Shown here piece by piece: positions 16,688-23,796 of a DNA stretch of 64,000 nucleotides. Source of the stretch: Variovorax sp. SG517 (lineage in GTDB: Bacteria > Pseudomonadota > Gammaproteobacteria > Burkholderiales > Burkholderiaceae_C); contig NZ_JABMJG010000011.1 of NCBI RefSeq assembly GCF_013376045.1, forward strand, positions 124,001 to 188,000, in the 5' to 3' direction. The position numbers and the translations under genes were made by a program. The notes under the pieces are model-generated. The model was not told where the DNA came from and ran no database searches. It saw only the letters and a program-made list of their open reading frames with translations. The number at the start of each line of letters is the position of its first letter. The stretch's first letter is position 1.

Positions 16688-17280
16688 GGAAGCCTCCAGG
16701 GCGAAGCGGCCGCGTTCCTGTTGTCGCGAGTGCGGCCGGCCGGCGACGTTGGAAAAGAAACGAATCGGTGCGCAAGCCGCTGCGCGATGGCGGCCAGGCC
16801 GGCGATCGCGGCGCCGAGCAGCAGCCCGGCCGCGATGTCGATGGGGAAATGCACGCCCACGTAGATGCGCGCCCAGCCCGTGGCGGCGGCCAGCACCAGC
16901 AGCGGCACGCCGAGCCTGCGCAGGCTGGGGCGCAGCAGGAAGGCGAGCGCAACCATGAACATCACGGTCGCGTGCGTGCTCGGCAGCGAGCCGCGGCCAG
17001 CGTGCTCGATGTAGGAGGGCACCAGCCCCAGCACGAAGGGGCGAGGCGTGTTCAAGGAGCTTGCGACCGCATGCGAGACCATCGACGCGAGGCCCGAGAG
17101 CGCCGCCACGACGAACAGGTAGGCGCGATCGGCGCGATGCCGCCACAGCGCGTAGACGAGCACGCCCGCGCACAGCCAGGCGCCCCAGAGCGCGAAGGCC
17201 AATGCGACGGACAGCACCCACGGGGTCGGCTGGCTGCCGGCCGCGAGCCATTGGAAGAGCGTGAGGTTCAGCGCATTCAT
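16684..17280 (-). CDS. PAP2-family membrane phosphatase (LgmD-like)
   Basis: A 198-residue membrane protein with five or six helices and the acid-phosphatase motifs PSTHATVMF (motif 2) and ARIYVGVHFPIDIAAG (motif 3, catalytic His). Motif 1 is degenerate: TPRPF is present but the usual lysine seven residues before the Arg is an alanine. It heads the four-gene unit and its stop overlaps the GT2 start as ATGA. Such phosphatases can act on undecaprenyl pyrophosphate or lipid A phosphate; here it may recycle or prepare the lipid carrier. Confidence 0.82.
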   Translation of the reverse strand: MNALNLTLFQWLAAGSQPTPWVLSVALAFALWGAWLCAGVLVYALWRHRADRAYLFVVAALSGLASMVSHAVASSLNTPRPFVLGLVPSYIEHAGRGSLPSTHATVMFMVALAFLLRPSLRRLGVPLLVLAAATGWARIYVGVHFPIDIAAGLLLGAAIAGLAAIAQRLAHRFVSFPTSPAGRTRDNRNAAASPWRLP

Positions 17281-17450
17281 GACGCCACCTTGGGCGGGTT
17301 CTGGAAAACGGAGGGCGTGCGATGCCGCGCGGCGGCGCGATAGACGCGATCGGCGCAGCAGGAGAAGCTGGACATGTCGGACCTTTCGACAGGGAAGAGA
17401 AGGCCCGATGCGTGGCGCAGCGGACCGCCCGACGCGCGAGGCGCCGTGTC

Positions 17451-17903
17451 TCAGGTGGCGGAAGGTGGAGCGACGGTCGGCGGCAGGCGCCGCCAGGGTT
17501 GCGCCGGAGGCGGTGCGCCGCCGTGGGGCGGCACGTGTTCGGGCGCTTCACGCGCGACGGGAACGGCCAATCGCGAAAGGGCCACCGCCAGCGGCAGCAG
17601 TGCGAGCACCATCGCCATCAGCGCGTTCAGCGCAAGGTCGAACGCGCCGGGCAGGTCGATGCTCGCGGGCGCCTGTGCGAACAGGGTGGTCTCGCGGTCC
17701 GCCGGATGATCCGCGCGGTCCTCGGCCTCGAACTGAGTGGTGTCGCTCGCGCTGCGCACCCGCAGCATCGGCTCGTCTTCCAGCCCGTCGCAGCGGAAAT
17801 GCACCGCGATGAAAGGCTGCAGAAGAACCAGCAGCATGCCCGCCACACACCACGCCTTGTGGTGTGCCTCGACAAAACGGCGAACGCGCGCGAGCAGCAG
17901 CAT
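17451..17903 (-). CDS. hypothetical membrane protein (150 aa)
   Basis: I do not recognise this protein. It has two hydrophobic segments, at about residues 18-34 (CVAGMLLVLLQPFIAVHF) and 92-112 (NALMAMVLALLPLAVALSR), separated by an acidic, probably extracytoplasmic loop (DEPMLRVRSASDTTQFEAED). The C-terminus is rich in proline. It lies 170 bp upstream of the PAP2 gene on the same strand and could belong to the same transcript. Confidence 0.6.
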   Translation of the reverse strand: MLLLARVRRFVEAHHKAWCVAGMLLVLLQPFIAVHFRCDGLEDEPMLRVRSASDTTQFEAEDRADHPADRETTLFAQAPASIDLPGAFDLALNALMAMVLALLPLAVALSRLAVPVAREAPEHVPPHGGAPPPAQPWRRLPPTVAPPSAT

Positions 17904-18074
17904 GCAGGAATGCTAGGAGGCTCGTGTGAACGGAACCTGATCGGGCGGGTCAGCATCCCGCAAGGTTCAGGATGACGCCCTTATTAAAGGGGCGTCGAGG
18001 ATGAGGCGCATTGGCACCAGCAGGGCCGCACCGGCCTGCGGTGGCCAGTGCGTAGCGCCTTCGCCAGGACCTGC

Positions 18075-18707
18075 TTACTGGGAGACCGGCTTCAGGTAGA
18101 TCTCGACGCGGCGGTTCTGCATGCGCCCGTCCTCGGTGGCGTTGCTCGCCACGGGCTGGGTCTGGCCTCGCCCTTCGGTCGTGAGGCGCGCGCTCTTCAC
18201 GCCATGGTCGACGAGGTAGGCACCCACGCTTTGCGCGCGCCGCTGCGACAGCGCCATGTTGTGCTCGGCATTGCCGGTGCTGTCGGTGTGGCCGACCACG
18301 CGCGCGTTGATGTTGGGCTCCTGCGCGATCGTCTGGGCCACGCCGTCCAGGACGTTGCGGAACGACGGCTTGATGGTGGCGCTGTCGGTGTCGAAGGTCA
18401 CCTGGCTGGGAATGTTGAGCTTCAGCGAGCCGTCGGGCTGATCGATGATCTGCGTGCCGGTGTCCGCGGTCTGGTTGCTGAGCTTGTTGCGGACGTTGGT
18501 CCAGTTGTAGCCGACGCCTGCACCCACGGCCGCACCGACCGCCGCGCCGATGGCCGTGCTCTTCTTGTCGCGACCGATGAGGTTGCCCACCCCCGCGCCG
18601 ACCGCCGCGCCTGCGCCGGTGCCTACGGCCGTATGGGTTGCTTGCTCGGATGCGCAGCCCGCGAGGAGCGCGGCAGCGATGGCGAGAGAGGTCAGTGTGA
18701 TCTTCAT
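18075..18707 (-). CDS. OmpA-family outer-membrane lipoprotein with glycine zipper
   Basis: A 210-residue lipoprotein. The signal peptide ends in the lipobox LLAGC (Cys18), a glycine-zipper region follows (GAGAAVGAGVGNLIG and a second copy, about residues 30-67), and the C-terminal OmpA-like peptidoglycan-binding domain covers about 95-208, with GHTDSTGNAEHNMALSQRRA and the closing NRRVEIYLKP. The ATG at 18707 was chosen because it begins the signal peptide; the longer open frame has no such start. It probably links the outer membrane to the cell wall. Confidence 0.9.
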   Translation of the reverse strand: MKITLTSLAIAAALLAGCASEQATHTAVGTGAGAAVGAGVGNLIGRDKKSTAIGAAVGAAVGAGVGYNWTNVRNKLSNQTADTGTQIIDQPDGSLKLNIPSQVTFDTDSATIKPSFRNVLDGVAQTIAQEPNINARVVGHTDSTGNAEHNMALSQRRAQSVGAYLVDHGVKSARLTTEGRGQTQPVASNATEDGRMQNRRVEIYLKPVSQ

Positions 18708-18983
18708 GTTCTTCCCTTTTCGATGTTTCGGATCCGGATCGGCGACGTCCGCGGCCTGCCGCGTCGGCTTTCGATCCGAAGGGAACAACTCATGCAGGCG
18801 CAATCGCGCCGACAGCGAAGGCCTCGCAGGGGCCATGAAGCCTCATCTCTTCCTTGCGGGCGTGAAATAGGTCTCGCGCCGTACGGCTCGTCACACATCG
18901 GCGTAAACATTCGTCAACTGCGTTGCCGCACGGGCGTTGGTCGCTACATGCACGTGCTTTCGTGCGATTCACAAGGAGCGATC

Positions 18984-19376
18984 TTGAAGAAGACCCTTTT
19001 CCTGCTGGCGGCCAGTTCCGTCCTCGCCGTCTCTGCCTTTGCACAGCAACCAGCCGCTCCCGCGACGACCAGCCCTGCCACGGCGCCGGCTGCTGCCACC
19101 GCACCTGCTCCTGCGGCGACGAAGCCCGCTGCTGCGCCTGCTGCCGCTGCGCCCGCCACGCCCGCAACAACCGCTCCCGCAGCGGCCAAGCCCGCAGCCG
19201 CGCCTGCCGCCGCCACGCCTGCAGCGGCACCCGCCGCCGGCCAGGTTTGGGTCAACGGCAAGGTCTATCACTGCGCCAACGACAAGTACTTCGGCAAGAC
19301 CAAGCGCGGCTCGTACATGTCCGAAGCCGACGCGAAGGCCAAGGGCGCGCACGTCGCCCATGGCAAGGCTTGCTGA
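18984..19376 (+). CDS. secreted Ala/Pro-rich protein with a conserved two-cysteine C-terminal module
   Basis: A 130-residue exported protein. I chose the TTG at 18984 because AAGGAG at 18973-18978 sits five bases before it and the product then begins with a perfect signal peptide (KKTLFLLAASSVLAVSAFA, cut before QQ). Residues 21-85 are a low-complexity Ala/Pro/Thr linker. The C-terminal 45 residues form a compact module (VWVNGKVYHCANDKYFGKTK) with Cys97 and Cys130 that could form a disulfide. An in-frame ATG at 18948 is a weaker alternative. Function unknown. A strong terminator follows. Confidence 0.75.
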   Translation: MKKTLFLLAASSVLAVSAFAQQPAAPATTSPATAPAAATAPAPAATKPAAAPAAAAPATPATTAPAAAKPAAAPAAATPAAAPAAGQVWVNGKVYHCANDKYFGKTKRGSYMSEADAKAKGAHVAHGKAC

Positions 19377-19395
19377 GCGTCGAGGCCACGTGAAT

Positions 19396-19423
19396 AGCGC
19401 CCCTGACGGGGCGCTTTCTCTTT
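19396..19423 (+). terminator. rho-independent terminator
   Basis: GCGCCCC at 19397-19403 pairs with GGGGCGC at 19408-19414 around a TGAC loop, extended by an A-T pair, and is followed by a T-rich tail. It closes the Ala/Pro-rich protein gene 20 bp after its stop. Confidence 0.87.
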
Positions 19424-19468
19424 GCTGCAGCGGAAAGGTGTTGCCCGCTCTTGAGCAGAGCGGCAGCC

Positions 19469-20029
19469 CTAGAACACGAACGGAATGAAGCGCCTGGTGC
19501 CGCGCATGTATGCACGGTAGTCGTCGCCGAAGTGCGCGATGCATTCCTGCTCGTCGCGCAGCGCCGTCATGAACAGCAGCACCGTGGCCGCCAGCACCAG
19601 CGCCAGCGTGAGCCAGCTGAACTGCTTCATGAATGCACCCCAGGCCAGCAGCATCAGCGCCGTGTACATGGGATGGCGGATGTAGCGGAAGGCGCCGCTG
19701 TTGACGATGGCCGATGTCTTCTCGAAGCCGTAGAGCGCGGGGTCGTCGTTGCGCGCATCGCTGGGCTTGCCCTGGGCCTTGAGCAGCCGAACCGCATGGA
19801 TCGGCAGCCAGATCGACGCCACGAAGAAGAGCGAGGAAACGATCTGCCTCGGCGAGAACGGATCGTCATGCCACCAGGGCAGGTTGACCACGATCAGCAC
19901 CAGCATGCACTCCCACGCGAAGAAGCGGTAGAAGCCATGCGAGCCCGGCTGGCTCAGCGGGCCGCGCGACACGTACACCAGCGCGGCCGTGCCGGCGACG
20001 AAAAGGAAGATCTGGATCCAGAAGAGCAT
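19469..20029 (-). CDS. isoprenylcysteine carboxylmethyltransferase-like membrane protein
   Basis: A 186-residue protein with about five membrane helices and the ICMT/PEMT-type SAM-binding signature RYIRHPMYTALMLLAWG at about residues 115-131, followed by EQECIAHFGDDYRAYM near the C-terminus. Bacterial members methylate unknown, often lipid-like, substrates. The ATG at 20029 begins directly at the first helix (LFWIQIFLFVAGTAALVYV). It lies 29 bp after the SDR gene on the same strand and may be the last gene read from the paa transcript, though a functional link is not evident. Confidence 0.8.
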   Translation of the reverse strand: MLFWIQIFLFVAGTAALVYVSRGPLSQPGSHGFYRFFAWECMLVLIVVNLPWWHDDPFSPRQIVSSLFFVASIWLPIHAVRLLKAQGKPSDARNDDPALYGFEKTSAIVNSGAFRYIRHPMYTALMLLAWGAFMKQFSWLTLALVLAATVLLFMTALRDEQECIAHFGDDYRAYMRGTRRFIPFVF

Positions 20030-20058
20030 GGCCGGCGAATTTACACGGCCCGCGGCCT

Positions 20059-20841
20059 TCAGCCCGAAATGGAGAAGCCGCCGTCTACGGGTATTGCGGT
20101 GCCCGTCACGTAGTCCGACGCGGCGCTGGCGAGGAACACGGCGGTGCCGGCGATGTCGGCCGGCTGGCCCCAGCGGCCCGCGGCGGCGCGGACGTTCACC
20201 CGTTCGTAGAGGCCCGGCACCTGGCTGCGCGCACCATCGGTCAGCTCGGTTTCGAACCAGCCGGGCAGGATCGCGTTGACCTGGATGTTGTCGGGCGCCC
20301 ACGAGAGCGCCGTCGACTTGGTGAGCTGCACGATGCCGGCCTTGCTCGCCGCGTAGGCTGGTGCGTAGGCCGCGCCGAAGATCGACATCATCGAGCCGAT
20401 GTTGATGATCTTGCCGCCGCCCGCGGCCTTCAGGTGCGGGTGCGCGGCGCGGCTGCACAGGAAGGCGCTGGTGAGGTTGGTGTTCATCACCTTGTGCCAG
20501 TCGTCCAGCGGGAGCTGGTCGACCGGCTTGCGGATGTTGGTGCCGGCGTTGTTGACGAGGATGTCGAGCCGCCCGGTGCGCGCGGCGGCTTCGTCGAACA
20601 GCTTCTGCACCGAGGCCTCGTCGCTCACGTCGGCCTCCAGCGCGAAGCTGTCGCTGCCGAGCGCCTTCAACGCCTCGACCGCCGCGGCCGACTTCTGTGC
20701 GTTGCGCGCAGCCACGATGACGCGGGCGCCGGCCCTGGCCAACCCCTGGGCCATGCCGAGGCCGATGCCCCCGTTGCCGCCCGTGACGAGCGCTACCTTG
20801 CCGGTGAGGTCGAACATGGAGAACGAGGAAAAAGATGGCAT
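20059..20841 (-). CDS. SDR-family oxidoreductase at the end of the paa operon
   Basis: A 260-residue short-chain dehydrogenase. The NAD(P) motif TGGNGGIG is near residue 20, NNAG near 95, a serine in IINIGSMM, and the catalytic YAASK in AYAPAYAASKAG. The start at 20841 forms TGATG with the paaZ stop, favouring translational coupling; ATG at 20817 (MFDLTGKVAL) is the alternative. Closest in style to gluconate/ketoreductase SDRs. It is not one of the classical paa genes, and it is not the PaaH 3-hydroxyacyl-CoA dehydrogenase, which is a different family. Confidence 0.87.
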   Translation of the reverse strand: MPSFSSFSMFDLTGKVALVTGGNGGIGLGMAQGLARAGARVIVAARNAQKSAAAVEALKALGSDSFALEADVSDEASVQKLFDEAAARTGRLDILVNNAGTNIRKPVDQLPLDDWHKVMNTNLTSAFLCSRAAHPHLKAAGGGKIINIGSMMSIFGAAYAPAYAASKAGIVQLTKSTALSWAPDNIQVNAILPGWFETELTDGARSQVPGLYERVNVRAAAGRWGQPADIAGTAVFLASAASDYVTGTAIPVDGGFSISG

Positions 20842-22913
20842 CAGGCGTTGGCCGAGGCCGCGGCGGCTTCGGGCTTCTTGGAAACGAGGGTCAGGATATC
20901 GTAGCTGGCGACCAGCTCGCCGTCCTGGTTCGTCACCTCCACGTCCCATGCGACCACGCCCTGGCCCTGGCCGCTCGCGTCCTTCTTGTTGCGGTCGATC
21001 TTGCGCTTGCAGGTCAGGCGCGCGCGGATGGTGTCGCCGATGGCCACCGGCTTGGTGAAGCGCAGCGTGTCCAGGCCGTAGTTGGCCAGCACCGGCCCCG
21101 GCGCGGGCGACACGAACAGGCCCGCCGCCGCCGACAGCACGAAGTACCCGTGCGCAATGCGCTTGCCGAAGGGCGATTCCTTGGCCGCCACCTCGTCGAA
21201 GTGCATGTAGAAGTAGTCGCCCGAGATGCCGCCGAAGGCCACGATGTCGGCCTCGCTCACCGTGCGGCGGTGCGTGAGCAGCGAGTCGCCGACGCGCAGG
21301 TCCTCGAAGTAGCGGCGGAAGGGGTGCACCTCGCTCTCGTGCACGGCCGCGCCGCGCACGTGCTCGCCGGTGATGGCGGCCAGCATGGTGGGCGAGCCCT
21401 GCACGGCGGTGCGCTGAAGGTAGTGCTTCACCGCGCGCAGGCCGCCGAGCTCCTCGCCGCCGCCCGCGCGGCCCGGGCCGCCGTGCTTGAGCTGCGGCAG
21501 CGGCGAGCCGTGGCCGGTCGACTCGGCGGCGGCCTCGCGGTCGAGCACCAGAAGGCGCCCATGCCATGCGGCGGCCACCGGAATCGCCTTGGCAGCGGTC
21601 GCCGGATCGCGCGTGACCAGCGTGCCGACCAGGCTGCCCCGGCCGCGCGCGGCCAGCGCCAGCGCCTCGTCGATGCCGTCGTAGGGCATCAGCGTGCTGA
21701 CGGGGCCGAAGGCCTCCACGTCATGCGCGGCGTCGTGCTCCAGCGGCTTGCGGCTCAGCAGCAGCGTGGGCGCGAAGAAGGCGCCTTCGCCCACGCCGTC
21801 GCCCACCGGCGAGAAGCCGTCGCGCTCGCCGTACACCAGCTCCGCACCCTTGAGCAGCGTCGCCACGCGTTCTGCCACGTCGGCCTGCTGGTCGCGCGAG
21901 GCCAGCGCCCCCATGCGCACTTCCTCGCGCGAGGGGTCGCCGACGACCGTCTTCGCGAGCCGCGCGCGTAGGCGCTCGGCCACCGCGTCGAGATGCTGGC
22001 GCGGCACGATCGCGCGGCGGATGGCCGTGCACTTCTGGCCGGCCTTCACGGTCATCTCGCGTGCGACCTCCTTCACGAAGAGATCGAACTCCTCGTCGTC
22101 GGGCGTCACGTCGGGCGCGAGGATCGCGCAGTTCAGCGAGTCGGCCTCGGCGTTGAACGGGATCGACTGGCGCACGATGTTCGGATGCACGCGCAGCTTC
22201 GCGGCCGTGTTGGCCGAGCCGGTGAAGGTGACCACGTCGGGTCCCTCGAGCCGGTCGAGCAGGTCGCCCGTGCTGCCGATGACCAGCTGCAGCGCACCTT
22301 CGGGCAGGATGCCGGACTGCACGATCAGCCGCACCAGCGCCTCGGTGAGATAGCTGGTGGCCGTGGCCGGCTTGCCGATGCAGGGCATGCCCGCGAGGAA
22401 GCTCGGCGCGAACTTCTCGAGCAGGCCCCACACCGGGAAGTTGAAGGCGTCGATATGCACCGCCACGCCGCCGCGCGGCACCAGGATGTGCGTGCCCGCG
22501 AAGCCGCCCTTCTTGCCGAGCGGGAAGGCCGGGCCTTCATGCACCAGGTTGCCCGAGGGCAGCTCGTTGGTGCCGATGCCGGCGTAGGCGCTCAGCGTGC
22601 CGGCGCCACCCTCGATGTCGATCCAGCTGTCGGCGCGTGTGGCGCCCGTGTGGGCCGAGATGGCGTACAGCGTTTCCTTGTTCGCCGCGAGGAACTTGGC
22701 CAGCGCCTTGAGCCGCTCGGCGCGCTGCTGGAAGTCGAGCTTCATGAGCGCGGGAATGCCGGTGCGGCGCGCATAGGCCAGCGCCTCGGCGAAGTCGATG
22801 GCCTCGGCATGCGTAGCGGCCACGGGCTTGCCGTTGACGGCGCTGCGCAGCTGCTGCGCGGCCTGCTGGCCGATCCAGCGGCCGGCGATGTAGCTTTGGA
22901 GGGTGGTGGTCAT
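20841..22913 (-). CDS. paaZ: PaaZ, oxepin-CoA hydrolase / semialdehyde dehydrogenase
   Basis: A 690-residue bifunctional enzyme of the phenylacetate pathway. The N-terminal aldehyde dehydrogenase domain (about 1-510) has Glu256 in NAEADSLN and the catalytic Cys295 in KAGQKCTA. The C-terminal MaoC-like hydratase domain (about 530-680) has Asp566 and His571 in GDYFYMHFDE. Together they open the oxepin ring of the CoA intermediate and oxidise the aldehyde. An AAAGGA box lies eight bases before ATG 22913. Unlike E. coli, the gene is separated from paaABCDE by ABC transporter genes. Confidence 0.96.
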   Translation of the reverse strand: MTTTLQSYIAGRWIGQQAAQQLRSAVNGKPVAATHAEAIDFAEALAYARRTGIPALMKLDFQQRAERLKALAKFLAANKETLYAISAHTGATRADSWIDIEGGAGTLSAYAGIGTNELPSGNLVHEGPAFPLGKKGGFAGTHILVPRGGVAVHIDAFNFPVWGLLEKFAPSFLAGMPCIGKPATATSYLTEALVRLIVQSGILPEGALQLVIGSTGDLLDRLEGPDVVTFTGSANTAAKLRVHPNIVRQSIPFNAEADSLNCAILAPDVTPDDEEFDLFVKEVAREMTVKAGQKCTAIRRAIVPRQHLDAVAERLRARLAKTVVGDPSREEVRMGALASRDQQADVAERVATLLKGAELVYGERDGFSPVGDGVGEGAFFAPTLLLSRKPLEHDAAHDVEAFGPVSTLMPYDGIDEALALAARGRGSLVGTLVTRDPATAAKAIPVAAAWHGRLLVLDREAAAESTGHGSPLPQLKHGGPGRAGGGEELGGLRAVKHYLQRTAVQGSPTMLAAITGEHVRGAAVHESEVHPFRRYFEDLRVGDSLLTHRRTVSEADIVAFGGISGDYFYMHFDEVAAKESPFGKRIAHGYFVLSAAAGLFVSPAPGPVLANYGLDTLRFTKPVAIGDTIRARLTCKRKIDRNKKDASGQGQGVVAWDVEVTNQDGELVASYDILTLVSKKPEAAAASANA

Positions 22914-22945
22914 GGGCGGTGTCCTTTCGCGATATCTGTCTTGCT

Positions 22946-23053
22946 CCTTCCCCCGCTGGGGAAGGTCGGGATGGGGGCAAGCGGCATCGGTTCGGCGCAG
23001 TGCTTTTCGGCCGCCGCATGCCCCCACCCCAACCCTCCCCCAGCGGGGGAGGG
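22946..23053. repeat. inverted pair of about 34-bp palindromic elements
   Basis: Each element is a hairpin in itself: 22946-22953 with 22958-22965 (8 bp), and 23033-23041 with 23045-23053 (9 bp). The first element (22946-22979) and the second (23019-23053) are also near reverse complements of each other, so the whole region can fold as one long stem. It fills the gap between the livF-type gene and paaZ. It is REP-like; it might stabilise or trim the mRNA between the transporter and paaZ. Confidence 0.7.
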
Positions 23054-23064
23054 AGGAAATCAAG

Positions 23065-23796
23065 TCACTCTTTCTTGCCGATACCGAGGTAGGTATCAAT
23101 GATCCGCTGGTCGTGCAGCAGGTCGCGCGCCTTGCCTTCGAGCGCCACGGCGCCCATCTCCAGCACATAGGCGCGATCGGCCACCTGCAGCGCGGCGCGG
23201 GCGTTCTGTTCCACCAGCAGCACCGACACCCCGTGGCTGCGCAGCTGCGACACCACGCGCAGCACCTCGCGCACCACCAGCGGTGCGAGGCCCAGCGAGG
23301 GCTCGTCGAGCATCAGCAGGCGGGGCCGCGCCATCAGCGCGCGGCCGATGGCCAGCATCTGGCGCTCGCCGCCGGAGAGCGTCGATGCCATCTGCGCGCG
23401 GCGTTCCTTCAATCGCGGGAAGATGGCGAAGATCTCGTCCATGCGCGCACGCTGGTCGCGCTTGCCCTTGCGCCACTGGTAGAAGCCGCCGAGCAGCAGG
23501 TTGTCTTCGACCGACATCTCACCGAACAGCTCGCGCCGCTCGGGCACCAGCGCCACGCCGCGCGCCACCATGGTCTCGACGCTGGGGCGCGCCACGCGCT
23601 CGCCGTCCAGCAGCAGCTGGCCGGTGGAAGGCAGCAGCCCCATGGCCGCGCACAGCAGCGTGGTCTTTCCGGCGCCGTTGGGACCGATGACCGTGACGAT
23701 CTCGCCCTCGTTCACCTGCAGCCGCACGCTGTGCACCGCTTCCACGGAGCGGTAGGCGACGCAGAAATCCTCCAGCCGAAGAATGGGATGGCTCAT
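23065..23796 (-). CDS. LivF-type ABC transporter ATPase
   Basis: A 243-residue ABC ATPase of the branched-chain amino-acid (HAAT) class. Walker A is GPNGAGKTT (about residues 39-47), the signature is LSGGERQMLAIGRALM, Walker B is LLMLDEPSLGLAPL, and the H-loop region has the LivF-specific VEQNARAAL in place of a histidine. The start overlaps the stop of the LivMG fusion as ATGA. It would pair with the LivG half of the fusion to power import. The setting inside the paa cluster suggests an aromatic acid as substrate. Confidence 0.92.
   Translation of the reverse strand: MSHPILRLEDFCVAYRSVEAVHSVRLQVNEGEIVTVIGPNGAGKTTLLCAAMGLLPSTGQLLLDGERVARPSVETMVARGVALVPERRELFGEMSVEDNLLLGGFYQWRKGKRDQRARMDEIFAIFPRLKERRAQMASTLSGGERQMLAIGRALMARPRLLMLDEPSLGLAPLVVREVLRVVSQLRSHGVSVLLVEQNARAALQVADRAYVLEMGAVALEGKARDLLHDQRIIDTYLGIGKKE

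Noticed and set aside
14025..16952. Single minus-strand frame of 975 codons that could be taken as one fusion protein
   Set aside because: Its last 535 residues are the ArnT-like enzyme with its own ATG overlapping the GT2 stop. The upstream part is antisense-like in composition and runs in a different frame through the GT2 and PAP2 genes.
17974..17996. GACGCCC/GGGCGTC hairpin as terminator for the OmpA-like gene
   Set aside because: A 7-bp stem is present but neither side has a T-run; possibly structural or a binding site.
19039..19250. Tandem DNA repeat in the Ala/Pro coding stretch
   Set aside because: The DNA is low in complexity because the protein is, but no fixed-length unit repeats; it is explained by the linker.
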